In this document: positions 23,601-35,640 of the stretch, piece after piece
How the letters are laid out: each line of letters opens with the position of its first letter
Position numbering within the stretch: the first letter of the stretch is position 1
Assembly (NCBI GenBank): GCA_035236585.1
Contig: CP141135.1
Location: 10,264,001-10,328,000, forward strand
Direction of reading: 5' to 3'
DNA: 64,000 bases
From: Warburgia ugandensis
Lineage: Eukaryota; Streptophyta; Magnoliopsida; Canellales; Canellaceae
The notes under the pieces: model-generated
Databases searched by the model: none
Seen by the model: only the letters and a program-made list of their open reading frames with translations
Told to the model about the DNA's origin: nothing
Position numbers and translations under genes: made by a program

Positions 23601-26590
23601 TGCTATACAGCTGCTAAAGAGGAAGAAGAAACAGAGGAGGAAGATGGTGAGAAAAAGCCAAAGACAAAGAAAGTGAAGGAAACCACTTATGACTGGGAGG
23701 TTCTGAATGACGTGAAGGCCATATGGTTGCGCAGTCCAAAGGAGGTTACTGATGAGGAATACATAAACTTCTACCATTCTATTGCGAAGGTAATATGCAA
23801 AGAAATTTTTTGACTATTTACGAGAGGAACATGTTTTCTCCAACTTTGCAAGAAAGGGATAATGTGAAACTGTGTTGTTAGTTATATACTTTATGAAAAG
23901 GGCAACCCAATTCAAGGAATTTCTCACACAAGTATTTAATTGTTTATTTTCATCTTGAGTCACCAGGACTTCAGTGATGAAAAACCACTTGCTTGGAGTC
24001 ATTTTACTGCTGAAGGTGATGTGGAGTTCAAAGCTGTTCTTTTTGTGCCTCCCAAGGCTCCTCATGACTTGTATGAAGGTTATTACAACACTAACAAGTC
24101 CAACTTGAAGTTATATGTGAGAAGGGTCTTCATCTCAGATGAGTTCGATGAGCTTCTGCCCAAGTACCTAAGCTTTTTGAAGGTAATCATAGTCTCCCTG
24201 TCAGATTCTTATAGTTTGGTGTAACTTAAACAATGTAATGATGTGGGGTCGTCTATTGGTTAGATTTTCTTTGGAGTCTTAATTTGATATCTTTTTTCTG
24301 TTTTATTATGCAGGGTCTTGTTGATTCAGACACATTACCACTTAATGTATCAAGAGAAATGCTCCAACAGCACAGCAGCCTGAAGACAATAAAGAAGAAA
24401 CTCATCCGCAAGGCACTTGATATGATTCGTCGCATTGCCGATGAGGATCCTGATGAGTCTATTGACAAAGACAAGACAGGTAAAATGATCAAGCTATTTT
24501 TATGTCTTCTTCTTTTTGTGATAACCATCACTTGCTAAACTTATTTTTCCTCTCTTCTTCAAATATGATGGGAAAAGAAGTAGATGTTGAATCCAGTGAG
24601 AACAATGAGAAGAAGGGGCAATATGCGAAGTTTTGGAATGAGTTTGGCAAGTCTATTAAACTTGGTATCATTGAGGATGCTGCTAACCGAAACCGTCTTG
24701 CCAAGCTTCTCAGATTTGAAAGGTAACTTGACATTTTTCGTCTTGTTTTGAAGCAAAGTATTCAGATAGCTTTCTTGGTGGATTGAATCTCTAGAAGGGT
24801 ACTTAATCACTATCTGCGTTTTTGTTCAGTACCAAGTCTGGTGGTAAGTTAGCCTCGTTGGACCAGTACATCTCAAGAATGAAACCAGGGCAGAAGGATA
24901 TTTTTTACATTACAGGAACCAGCAAAGAACAATTGGAGAAATCCCCATTCCTTGAGAGGCTCACAAAGAAAAACTACGAGGTATAAGTTCCACATTAAAA
25001 CATTTGCATTTCAGAGAACTTAATAGTCTCAGCCTTTATTTTTCCCAAAGAAAGAGAGTAACACTCTAATTGCTTCTTTACTCTGAAACATCAGGCTGTT
25101 TTTGATGTGAGAGTGCTAAAAGCCATATGCAAAACTACTTGCATTGGACCTTCAATTGCAGGTTAATAGATATAAACTAGGACTTTTCTTTTTCCTATTT
25201 CTGGTTGCCAAACAGGCAAAGGTGACCCAAACTTCTAAGTGCTGGCTACTCTTGATTGAAGACACACCAGTCTCCCGTTAGAAACAGTTGAATGTTGATG
25301 TTTTAACAAATTGAATAACAGTAGACAGAGGTGATAGTTTGGAACGAAGTAAATCCTGTATGTATAATCTTCTCTCATTTAAAACCCTGGTGGCCGTGGT
25401 TTAGCCAAAATAATTAAGCGTAAAAAAACTTGCTTCTGGACAACGTAGCTGCTATTGTCTGTTTCTTTGTCATTTGACTGTCAAATCTCCCAATTTGCTC
25501 TTTGCTTTTCTTCAGGTTATCTTCTTCACGGATCCAGTGGATGAATACCTGATGCAATACTTGATGGACTATGAAGACAAGAAATTCCAAAACGTGTCAA
25601 AAGAGGGCTTAAAACTTGGAAAAGATTCAAAGATCAAGGAGATCAAGGAGTCGTTCAAGGAGCTGACCAACTGGTGGAAAGATCTCCTTTCTAGTGAGAA
25701 TGTTGATTCTGTGAAGATAAGCAACCGTCTCGACAACACCCCTTGTGTGGTGGTGACATCAAAATATGGTTGGAGTGCCAACATGGAGAAGATCATGCAG
25801 TCCCAGACTCTATCAGATGCCAGCAAGCAGGCATACATGCGGGGCAAGAGGGTGCTTGAAATCAACCCCAGACATCCAATCATCAAGGAACTCCGGGAGC
25901 GTGTAGTCAAGGACCCAGAGGTATGCCTTCCCTCGTACAAGAAATCTCTTGTAGTAATTGAATTTTTTGTGAAAAATCCTGGTCTTTTCATGATCTGATT
26001 TAAAACATTTATAAATCCTGACAACTCAATGCCATGCAGTTATTGAATGAAATTCAAATTTTCTGAACTGAACACTAATTTACCAAATTAATGTGAATTT
26101 AAGGCATAGTTTCTCAATCCTCCTATATTATGCAAAACCATGTTATGGTCTAAATAAAACGAAACCGAAATGCATTGTCATGCTTATCCAACCCATCCCA
26201 AATGTTTTCAAGCTTTTATCCAACCTTCCCAAACGTTTTCTTGAGTTTCTGAACTTACACGTGCTCGTGTTTTCCTGAACGGATTTGTATGTAATGGTTG
26301 TTGATACAATCATCTACTTTCAAATGCAGGAAGAAAGCGTGAAAAAGACAGCACGGCTCATCTACCAAACGGCATTGATGGAGAGTGGTTTCCTTCTCAA
26401 CGATCCTAAAGATTTTGCCAATAGCATTTACAATTCGGTGAAGGCGAGTCTTAACGTGAGTGAGGATGCAGAGATAGAAGAGGAAGAGGAGGTAGAGGAA
26501 GAGGAGGTGAAGGAAGCGCCTAAAGGAGGCGATGCTGATTCTGCGAAAGATGAAGTAGAAGTAGAGTCTTTAGGGAAGGATGAGTTGTAA
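20613..26590 (+). CDS. HSP90-7: Endoplasmin / GRP94, ER HSP90 chaperone (HSP90-7, SHEPHERD type)
   Basis: Fifteen exons join into 2,451 nt (816 aa, close to the plant norm of about 820): 20,613-20,679; 20,973-21,099; 21,225-21,378; 21,473-21,553; 21,674-21,785; 21,918-22,044; 22,158-22,296; 23,347-23,467; 23,611-23,789; 23,967-24,182; 24,314-24,479; 24,578-24,722; 24,830-24,980; 25,516-25,920; 26,330-26,590. All introns are GT-AG and phases agree. A leucine-rich signal peptide occupies about residues 1-22. The N-terminal ATPase domain shows RELISNASD (108-116), DRGIGMT (157-163) and GQFGVGFYS (196-204). An acidic charged linker lies at about 285-345, followed by the middle domain and the C-terminal dimerisation domain, an acidic tail, and KDEL (813-816), the ER retrieval signal. 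The protein folds secreted and membrane clients, including receptor proteins, in the ER lumen. Promoter UPR motifs suggest stress induction. The gene looks intact. Confidence 0.98.
22685..22870 (+). mobile_element. Au-type SINE in GRP94 intron 7
   Basis: A near-complete Au copy: ggggagccttggtgcaacgg (A box tggtgcaacgg), gtgaccttgaggtcacgg, B-box-like gggttcaaagcg, gaaacagcctcttgcaaaa, cccttgtggtccgcccctt and gtgcaccagggctgtcctt. A perfect 16-bp target duplication, tttggtctgtttctac, is at 22,669-22,684 and 22,871-22,886. The SINE body proper starts at about 22,693. The 8-9 bases before it are extra. Good box and duplication preservation suggests this is the youngest Au copy in the window. It lies in the 1,050-bp intron 22,297-23,346, in the sense orientation. 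Confidence 0.95.
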
Positions 26591-26660
26591 TCTAGGCGAT
26601 GCTGATTCTGCGAAAGATGAAGCAGAAGTAGAGTCTTTGGGGAAGGATGAGTTTTAATCT
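26527..26660 (+). repeat. 67-bp tandem duplication of the GRP94 coding end
   Basis: Copy 1 (26,527-26,593) contains the last codons, KDEL and the stop of GRP94. Copy 2 (26,594-26,660) repeats it in the 3' UTR with only about three differences; the base before the second taa changes the last codon from Leu to Phe. The 67-bp unit is not a multiple of three, so the second copy is out of frame with the first. Confidence 0.93.
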
Positions 26661-26960
26661 ATCTGAAGGGGTGTTTTTTTTCTCTTCCCAAACATTTGAT
26701 AGTTATGTTAGTAGATTAATCCAGAAAATGCTGCCCACCTTTCTGTTTAGTTTGTGGTAAGCAGAAAATGGATGACTTGTATAACTGCAAAAGAAGCCTA
26801 GTCAGCGGATTTTCGCCTGCCTGTATCTTGCGGATGCATGATCAGGAACCGTTTAACCCACGTAGAGCAAGAGTTGAGAATTTTGTTGTCTATAAGTGCT
26901 TTTTCGTGTTGGAGCGTTGGGTTAAATGCCAATGTAACGTCAACTTCTGGTTGCCTTGTT
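26661..26960. other. GRP94 3' flank
   Basis: Probable remainder of the 3' UTR and downstream sequence. No other gene is recognised. Confidence 0.4.
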
Positions 26961-26964
26961 TGTT

Positions 26965-27070
26965 TGTGAAAATAGCTTTTTGCAAAATATAAAAAAAAGC
27001 TACCTACTATTAATCCTTGAGTCTGCCCTTCTTCCGAAGACGCAGGCTTTGCTGCCCTTAATACGTGAAG
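26965..27070 (+). mobile_element. Au SINE 3' fragment
   Basis: The sequence around gaaaatagctttttgcaaaat, gctacctactatta and gagtctgcccttcttccgaag follows the 3' half of the Au consensus (gaaacagcctcttgcaaaat, gctgcctactata, gtccgcccttccc). The 5' part with the A box is missing and no target duplication was found. Confidence 0.6.
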
Positions 27071-29140
27071 CCTTGTTTCTCGTACAATGTGAAAAAGTAA
27101 ATAATTGTTACCTAATCGTAAGCCTTACAGTTGTGGCCTGAGGTCAGTCACGATCTCCAATGCTACTAAATGCACTAAACGTGCCTCGTCAAATCTCCTC
27201 TGCATTTTCCAATTAAGGCCACATTCCAGCCGATTATAGTGCTGAAGGTAGCTGAAGATATATGTAAGTGGCAAAGTTGCAAATTTCGGACTTGATTTCA
27301 TAATTCTACATTTTGGAGCACAGCTAGAAAGCTCTGATTTTAGAATAATCAGCTAGTAAAATCTGTCTTGCTCCTGATTACACTTCGAAATATCTGTAGT
27401 AGGGTTTACTCTTTTCGTAACCCAAACGGTTTATACAGTGGGCCTCTATTTTGTGTCAGGTTTTGTTTGTTATCTTTTCCCTCAGGGGCGGGCTGCAGAG
27501 TAGGCTTTCTAAGGTTGCTGCCTTTGGCTTCAAGCTCGGGTCGACGCTTATCTGTTGCCCGGCCTAGACCTGTTGTTTTGATGATTGAAAATTGCGAGCT
27601 TGGCCTATTGGTCATATTCTTGACCTAATATGTCTTCCGTTGCACCACAATTTTCAGTTATCCAACAATGGTATCATGCATTTGGGTGGATTCCATGCAT
27701 ATTTGGTTGGGAATCACAATAACTATTCGAAGACATTCTTTTAGTGTGACTTTTTTGCTTAAATTCTTTTGCGTCTTTATCTTAAAATTCAACAGATGTC
27801 GAAGGAAACATGTTTACAATTTTGTAAGCCTTTTTCTTTGTCCTAATCATAGTCCATATTAATGTTGTTAGTTTATGTCGGATGCCAAGATGCCCACCCT
27901 TTGCTTATTGCTCTGTGTTTGCTTAAAAGACATAGTATCTCGGCAAGTTACTAATTAAAATTAAAATTAGCTAGTGCAACAAAATGGGCTTTCTGTATGG
28001 AGTAGAATTCTAAGACATGGTTCATCCAAAACAAAACAAATCAAATACAAATACCTAGATCACCCAATGCTCATTGCCCATCTGGATAAATTTCTCTTTG
28101 AATTGTTGCCGCCGTTCCAGCCAATAAAATCTGTTCTGATGGAGATCTTTTGAGAAACTGAACGACTATATTTATACTATCATCTACAACTCCATTACCC
28201 ATATTTGGAAGACTGATTTATTGCCTAAAACGTTTTCTGGTCGTCCACAATATCGATCAACAAAAATCTCGTCAACGAAAGCTAGCACAAACTGGCCTTT
28301 CAAAAGGACTTCTAAACGAAACGAAAAGGTTAGTTAAATGTCCTATGTCATAAATGAGATATATTAGGATTCTGTAATGAATTTTCTTTGTTATAGCAAA
28401 GAATTATAAGGCAAACTACCAAGGATTTAGTATCCTAATTCTTAAATCGGCTTAAAATCTTTTCAAATTACCTGCAATGTATTACAAACTTAAAGCATCA
28501 TAGCTGAGCAATGCACCAACATGCCATCTATATTACCTTTTAGTTTTTTAATACAACTTTTTTTTCTTGATCATACTTGTTTCATTAGATTTCTTAGTGA
28601 TACTCAAATTCCTTTCAATGAGACAACTGATTTGATATCAGCGAGGGAAAAATGCCTTTTAAATTTTCTAGTTCTGATAATTCAATACTTGTCACATTCT
28701 TTTGTATGTATGTTGGCTTTATAAGCAAATGACATATATTTTCTAAATTTTTTCTTTTATCGTGAATTATTCTACTCCTTCCTATCGACTCGAATTGAAA
28801 GAAACCCTCTTTCTTAGTTCTTCATATCTTTGGCATTCATTGATGCCAACTAGTAGTAAGGTTATGCTTGACATCTAACTTGTCATCTACTTCGCTTCTT
28901 AAATCTTCATATATGAAAATAGCAGTCTCAAGCAATTTACATGAGTTGTTAAAGAGAAAATATATAGTTACATGATAATTATTATTAATTGAAATTATTA
29001 AGTATAAAGTATTAGGGTCAATTAAGCAACCTAACCCCAAGTGATCCATACATTGTTAAGGTTAGAAAACTATGATCATGAGAAAAGCAAGGGCCAAGGT
29101 TAGGTAGGCCAAATTTTTGGCCCACCCGACCTGATGCTCC
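27071..29140. other. Intergenic sequence, no gene recognised
   Basis: Two kilobases of AT-rich DNA with open frames under 90 codons, none resembling a known protein. No clear repeat borders were seen. Confidence 0.5.
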
Positions 29141-29154
29141 CTATGTAAAACTTG

Positions 29155-29935
29155 ATTTTTGGCCAGTCGAATCATCATCATCAAGACCTAATCCCAAATA
29201 GGGGTTGGCCACATGAATCTTATTGCTCCATTCCTCTCTATTAAGTACAATGGCTTCATTAAGTCCCAAAGTTTTTAAATCTTTTCCCACCACCTCTACC
29301 CATGTTCTTTTGGGCCTTCCCCTTGCCCTTTTAGAACCTTCTACTTTCATTGCTTCACTCCTAACCGGTGCCATTTTTGGTCTTCTTTAGACATGTCGAA
29401 ACCATGTAAGTCTAATTTCCCTCATCTTGTTACCTATAGGTGCTATCCTTAAGTTTCCTCTACTGTTTTCATCCTTAATTCTATCCTTTCTTGTCTTGCC
29501 ATTCATCCATCTCAACATCCTTCTTTCCGCGACACTCATCCTATAAACATGATGTTCCTTAATTGGCCAATACTTTGATTCATAGAGCATAACCGACCTT
29601 ATGGCCATCCTATAGAATTCTCCTTTTAGTTTGAGTGGCATCTATCGATCACACAAAACTCCAGATGCATATCTCCACCACTTAAATTCTTTGGGTAACC
29701 TCCCTCTCAATCTCTCCACTCTCATGAATCATTGATCATAAGTACTGAAAGTGGTATTTTACGGGGACTTCTTGGTTATCAATCTTAACTGGTGTTCCAC
29801 TCCACTCCTACTCTTCTCCTTGCTAAAATTGCATTCCATATATTCTGTCTTAGTTCGGCTGCTTTTAAATCCTTTAGATTCTAATGCTTCTCTCCATACT
29901 AAATATAAACTCCTCGATGTGCCTTCGAAAGGATC
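29155..29935 (-). mobile_element. 5'-truncated RTE-clade LINE
   Basis: The minus strand encodes the C-terminal end of an RTE-type polyprotein in pieces: EALESKGFKSSRTKTEYMEC, then a stretch with LKGEFYRMAIRSVMLYESKYWP and MSVAERRMLRWMNGKTRKDR, then SKRARGRPKRTW and LNEAIVLNREEW, ending NPYLGLGLDDDD. The Asp run is coded by a short GAT repeat at the 3' end, as is common for RTE tails. Frames change between pieces. Only the last quarter of the element is present, the usual result of incomplete target-primed reverse transcription. The same region of a second copy lies at 63,480-63,720. Confidence 0.85.
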
Positions 29936-30049
29936 CTGCGAGGCTTTGATTTCAAACTCCCAATGGTGAATCCAGTAGGGAAAGTAGCAGATGGAAAATA
30001 TTACATGACGTGCACCATCCATGAATTCTATGTTGTGGGCCATTCTTCG

Positions 30050-30821
30050 CCGAGCATTTCTGCCTAAGCCTTAGCCTCCTCAACCAGGTAAGTCTTCTTT
30101 CACTCCTTTTCTATTATTCTTTCTTGTTTCTTCTGTCAAGGACCACAATTTTTGAGTTACAGATGGCGTTTATGAAACTGTTTCTTAATGATTCAATTAT
30201 ATTACCTGTAACCCATTTCTAGTTCAGTTATATGAACTACATTTTGACTATAGATTGGGCCTACTTCTCTTCTTGTTTGCATTAACAAGCAATAGAAATT
30301 GTCAAATCCAAGAGTCAAGTAGAAGTCCAGAACTTAGTAATCATCTTCTGTTAGAAAAAGTAGAATGTTGTTTGTCCCATTGATATTAATATGGCCTCCA
30401 ATTTGGAGTTTATGGAGGGAATAAGTTAAGGTGAGAATAGTTTTTAGAATTGCCTATTGCTACTGTAGCTTGTGTAGGAATTATGAACAAGTTGTTCTTT
30501 TCTCTGTGTTGTATTCATTTTTAATATTCTCTTGTACCTTGTAGCACCTTGTGTGTTAGGTGGTACATTTTATAATTCTCAACTAAGGTAGTGAAATGTG
30601 GGTTCTTTAGAGTTGGCCCTATTGCTTATTGGCTGAAATGCAAAAAACTCACCTTTAGGTTGCAGGTTCAAAGGCAGCTTACCTACCAAAAAATAAAGAA
30701 CAAAAAATTGTGGATCCTATGGTTATTCTTGAACTCCCTTTGTCTTCTAATGGGGAGAAGTTATTGAAACGGATATGTTAACATCTTCTGTTTGCTCTGT
30801 TTTTTCTTCTTCTATTCCATT
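30050..30821. other. Intergenic sequence
   Basis: No gene recognised. A tRNA-like A/B box pair may be present around 30,620-30,680 but is too weak to call. Confidence 0.4.
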
Positions 30822-31152
30822 TGAGAGTTTTTCAACAGAAGAAGAACAAAGAATAGAATTACTTGAAATTAAAGCAAGTTGAGAGATTTTAAGGTCTCAA
30901 GAAAACTAAAACTCGGGAATTGATAAAAACCATGAATTTAATCATTGAAAACTTCAAACTTACATTATATAGTTTTACAATCTCAACTAAAATTAAAAAA
31001 CAAGGTCCTACATTTAAGCTAAGACCAGTTACATGATAAACAAAAAAATAACCAACTCCTAAAAACTAGGAACAACATTGAAAATAAATAACTACTCAAT
31101 AGTTTTACACCAACATGTGGACTAATGAAGTCCTTAACGCATTTATCTAACA
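30822..31152 (-). repeat. 3' LTR of copia element 2
   Basis: 331 bp, at the low-coordinate end of the minus-strand element. A purine tract (aaagcaagaag read on the minus strand) lies next to it at about 31,153-31,163. Confidence 0.92.
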
Positions 31153-31161
31153 CTTCTTGCT

Positions 31162-34100
31162 TTAAGAATTGCAAACTCCAAATTTTTGCCTCAGAAGTTT
31201 TAATTTGCTCACTGGTAAAGGCTTGGTGAAGATATCAATCAGCTGCTCTTTAGTCTTGCAGTAGAGAAGAATTACAGCACTAACTTTTTGCACTTCCCTT
31301 AAGAAGAAAATCTTGATATTGAAGTGCTTAGTTTTTTCATGAAATATAGGATTGTGAGAAATTATTATAGCAGCTTGATTGTCTACAAACACTTCTGTGC
31401 CTTTAGTCTATTCCATATGCAAATCAACCAGTATTTTCCTTAGCCACAATGCTTGATTCATTACTGCTTTTGCAGCCACAAACCCCGCCTTTGTTGTAGA
31501 CTGAGCCACAACGTGCTATTTTTTTTAATATCATGAAAAAATTCTTGAGCCAAGATTGAAACAGTACGTTGAAGTACTTCTCATGTCGTCAACAGATCCA
31601 CCCCAATCACTATCAGAATACCTGAGCAAATTCCTATTTTGACTCTTCTAAAACTTGAATTATGTATCTAACAACTCTCTTGGTTGTCTTTAGATGCAAC
31701 TCATTGGCACAATGTATGAACCTTGACAAAATACTTACAAAATACAAAGTATCAGGTTTTGTAGCTGTTAGATACATCAAGCAGCCGATTAAGCTTCTGA
31801 AATATGTTTCCTCTACTCTTTCAGCTCCATCATTCTTGCTCAATTTTTCTTTTTGGTTCATGAGAATGCTTATCTCTTTGCAATCTTCCACGTTGAATTT
31901 TTTGAGAATCTCCCTTACATACTTCTTCTAGCAAAAGAAAACCTCATTCTGCACTCGCTTGATTTCCATTCCAAGAAAATAGGTCATTAGACTAAGATCT
32001 GTCATTTCAAAAGCTTGCATCATATCTAGGTTGAACTCATCAATGAGCCTTATATTGCTCCCTGTCACTAGAAGATCATCCACGTAAAGAGATACAACAA
32101 GGATGTCAATGCCAAGGTGCTTGGCATAAAGAGTGGATTCTGAAATACTCTTTTCAAACCCTAGGCAAAGAAAATGGTCATCAATTCGACTGTACCAGGC
32201 CCTTTGTGCCTGTTTAAGACCATAGAGTGCTTTATTTAGCCTATAGACTTTGTCCTTGTTGCTTTTCACCACAAAGCCCTCGGGCTGCTCTACGTAAATT
32301 TCTTCTTGAAGATGCCATTAAGAAATGTTGATTTGACATCCATTTGATACACTTTCCAGCCCAATTGTGTAGCAATAACTTGATTGTGTCAAGTCTAACA
32401 ACTGGTGCAAATGTATCAGAATAATTCACACTAAAAATTTGCACATACCCCTAAACTACGAGCCTTGCTTTATGCTTGTTGATTGATCCATCAGCATTTA
32501 GCTTGGTTCTAAACACCCATTTCACCCCAATTACCTTTGTGTCTTGAGGTTTATTAACAAGCTCCCAAGTGTTGTTCTTCTCAATTATAGACAACTCCTC
32601 ATTCACTGCAGCCATCCAATTTTGATCACTTTTTGCCTCATTGTACCTAACAGGTTCACATATTGCCATATTGCAACTCTAATATATCTTAGAAAGCAAA
32701 CGAGTACCTTCGACTGGTGGATCATCCTCCATCTCATCCTAACATGAGTGTGTTGTTTGCCCTTTAGGAATCTTAGCAGGAAGATTAATTGCTGAGTCAA
32801 ATGAATTTTGGGCTGATTTCTTTGGATCTTCTGAGCACCACTCTTCATTCTCCATGAAATACACGTCTCTACTAAGGATTATAGTCTCAGTTTGTGGTTG
32901 GAAGACTTTATATGACTTAGAAACATTACTGTATCCAATGAAGATGCTAGGAACTACTTTTTTGTCTAGTTTATCTTGTTTAACTTGAGCAACATAGGTA
33001 AAACAAAGACAACCAAACACTTTAAGGAAATTCATTGAAGGTTTGAACCCATACCAAGCTTCAAATGGAGTTTGATCATTTATTACCTTAGTGGGGAGCC
33101 TATTTTGAAGAAAAACTACTGTGCTTGCTGTGTCTGCCTAGAATTTCTTTGGAAAATTTTTCTCATGCAACATGCATTCGGTCATCTCCATAATGTACCT
33201 ATTTCTTCTTTCATTGACTCCATTTAGTTGTGGAGTATACGGGCATGTAAGCTAGAGATTGATCCCTGCTTTCTCATAAAACAAGTTGAATTGTTGAGAA
33301 GTATATTCCTTACCATTGTTTGATCTTAAGGATTGAATTTTATAGCCACTTTCATTTTCCACTTCTGCTTTAAACCTCCTGAAAACACTGGGAGCCTTAG
33401 ACTTAAACTTTAAAAAATAAATCTAACATATCTGGGTCAGATCATCTACAAAAATAATGTAGTAAAGACTGCCTTTTAGTAGGGGGTCCTTTGAGGCCCT
33501 ACTATTTTAGTATGAATTAGCTGCAATTTGCTTGAGGCTCTCTACGTTGTCTTTGGGAATGGAAGTCTGCTTTGTTTCCCATCTTGACAGGCGCGACAAT
33601 TTTGAGAATTCACCTCAAAGTTAGATATGTCCTTGACCATATTAAATTTTTGCATTTTGAGCAGTCCTTGAAAGTAATAATGCCTGAGTCTCTTATGCCA
33701 TATTTCAGCAACATTTTCTTTGACTAAAAAAACTGCCTGCTCCTCCTCAAATGGATCTAATGAGAAACTTTTGCCTCTCATTTTTACTTTAAACATTTCT
33801 TGACCCAAGACATACTTTCCAAGGTGGTTATAGTTGCTTCAAAATTTTCAGGCATAGTTACCAGAATTTTTTCAACAATTCAAGAGTCTTTAAACTCAGA
33901 ACCAAGCAATCTTACTCTTTTTGTTATGTTCAAAAGCCTATCAAAGTAATCATTGATGATTTTGGTTCCCTTCATCTTTTGCAATTTAAAATCTCTGATA
34001 AGATTTAGCACTTGCATGCCTCTGATTCTTTCATCTCCTTCATATTTTGCCTTGAGATAATTCTAGATGGCTTTGGCTGACTTTAGAGATGATTTGAGTG

Positions 34101-34324
34101 AAAATTGTTGATGATACTGCTGAAAATAGGCAAGCCTTTGCCTTTGATTTTTTGGTTTTCCTATCCTTATGGTTCTTAATTAGTGCCATGGTTGGATTAT
34201 TGGGTAGTGGAAGAATTTCATAGTCTTCTTCAACTGTCTCCTCCAAATCCAAGGCATCTAGATAAGTTTCTATTCTTACATCCTAGATTTGATAATTTTC
34301 ACCATTGAAAACATGAGGTGCCAT
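31162..34324 (-). pseudogene. copia gag-pol pseudogene, lacking CCHC knuckle and protease
   Basis: Gag starts at about 34,324 (rc of cat at 34,322-34,324) and can be followed to about 33,830. It is then joined directly to the pre-integrase zinc region (EIWHKRLRHY ... CRAC) in another frame. Integrase C-terminal sequence is at 32,739-33,035 (NFLKVFGCLCFTYV). The reverse transcriptase N-terminus is at 32,451-32,669 (NNTWELVNKP, GVKWVFRTKLNADG), and the palm is at 31,928-32,272 with YVDD at 32,075-32,086. RNase H lies at 31,162-31,392 (VDNQAAI, KTKHFNIK, DIFTKPL). Stops and frame changes separate the pieces. The gag-to-integrase jump removes the CCHC finger and the DSGA protease that normally lie between. 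Confidence 0.9.
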
Positions 34325-34452
34325 TGCTAAGAAACTTGATTCTGCTTCCATGCTTGACAATTTCGTCTTGATGGTTAGAATTTGTGTTTGGTGGCCTTCA
34401 ATTTTCTTGAAAACACTCACAGATCCCTTAAGAAGAGGGATCTAATACCAAT

Positions 34453-34780
34453 TGAGAGTTTTTCAACAGAAGAAGAACAAAAAACAGAATTACTTGCAAT
34501 TGAAGCAAGTTGAAAGATTTCAAGGTCTCAAGAAAACTAAAACTCAAGAATTGATAAAAACCAAGAATCTAATCATTGAAAACTTCAAACTTACATTATA
34601 GTCTTACAATCTCAATTGAAATTAAAAAACAAGGTCCTACATTTAAGCTAAGACCAATTACATGCCAAACAAAAAAATAACTGACTCTTAAAAACTAGGA
34701 ACAACATTGAAAATAAATAACTTTTAAACAGTTTTACACCAACAGTGGATTAATGCAGTCCTTAAAGCATTTATCTAACA
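34453..34780 (-). repeat. 5' LTR of copia element 2
   Basis: 328 bp, the partner of 30,822-31,152, followed on the plus strand by the target duplication ccatt. Confidence 0.92.
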
Positions 34781-34785
34781 CCATT

Positions 34786-35490
34786 GCCATTGTTATTGTG
34801 TCTTATCCTATGTATTGAACACCTCTAGTAAAGTTTAGTGGTGTCTCATGATGCAAGAGATAGTGGATTAGATTACTTAGTTCCCAACTAACTGTCCACT
34901 TTGCCAAGAGGTCCTATTAGCCTTCTGTCTTTCGCTCTGATGTTAATGTTCACATCTTAATGGTTAGAGCCCTAGTACTAAGTATCACCATTTTTAAATT
35001 ACATTTCTTGACCACTTGTCTCCTTTGGACTATGGCTTTGTTCTTTCTCTTTCCTCTTTGTTGGTAAACAACATTGGGCATAATTTTAGCTAGACATACA
35101 AAATGCCTTCGTTATGGTGATTTTCAAGCAGAAGTGTGCACAACAATTGCTAGGATTTGTTGCTCAATGTGAGAGGTAAAATATGCACATTGAAGGAATC
35201 CTTAAGTATGGGCTTCATAGAAGCCCATGCATAGCATTTGGTGTATGATACCACTGATTGTTTATGAAGATGATATCATTCTTTCAAGGAGTTCACAAAT
35301 TACCTTTCATAGATATTCATCAGGCACGGGATTCCATTATCATTGATATTGTGGGTAAGTCTAAGCCAGAGCCAATTTGGTTCCTCATGCGATAGGATTT
35401 CTTAAGTTAAGACTTTGGTGGATCTTCATTTGGAAATTTGGGGCTAGGGGTTGAAGGGTTGATTCAAGATCATGACGAGAGCTATCAAAG
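34786..35490. other. Intergenic sequence, possible transposon debris
   Basis: No confident feature. It borders an RNase H-like piece and may belong to the same eroded element. Confidence 0.4.
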
Positions 35491-35499
35491 GCCTTCTCT

Positions 35500-35640
35500 G
35501 GGATGGTAGATAATAAAAATTCAATTGAAACATTGTCTTCGAGCTCTACTTATGGGTTTAAGATTGGCAGTAGTATGTTTGGGTGTAGAGTTATTGATTG
35601 AAGGAGACTCGTCTAACATTGCAACTTGGCATCTAACTCT
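35500..35640 (+). pseudogene. RNase H-like (RVT_3) fragment
   Basis: The plus frame reads LRALLMGLRLAV, then GVELLIEGDSSN. This resembles the AxxxGLxxAxxxGxxxLxxEGDSxxV core of the plant RVT_3 RNase H domain found in L1-type LINEs and some host proteins. It is preceded by another frame and not continued, so it is treated as a fragment. Confidence 0.5.

Larger units (their letters stand above)
30822..34780 (-). mobile_element. Ty1/copia LTR retrotransposon, internally deleted
   Basis: On the minus strand the element runs from the 5' LTR (34,453-34,780) to the 3' LTR (30,822-31,152). LTRs begin TGTTAGATAA, end CTCTCA and match at roughly nine positions in ten by eye, so it is clearly older than copia element 1. 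The 5-bp target duplication ccatt is perfect (30,817-30,821 and 34,781-34,785). The primer site tggtattagatc (minus strand, about 34,439-34,450) is a variant of the iMet site. The order gag, integrase, reverse transcriptase, RNase H is retained, but the span is only 3.96 kb because the zinc-knuckle and protease part is missing. Confidence 0.95.

Noticed and set aside
24253-24810. Minus-strand open frames across GRP94 exons
   Set aside because: They are shadows of the spliced plus-strand gene and have no homology of their own.
25569-26024. 151-codon minus-strand frame
   Set aside because: It mirrors GRP94 exon 14, where codon bias leaves the opposite strand open.
30612-30700. Possible second tRNA-type SINE with A/B-box-like motifs
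   Set aside because: The boxes are weak, there is no matching body and no target duplication was found.
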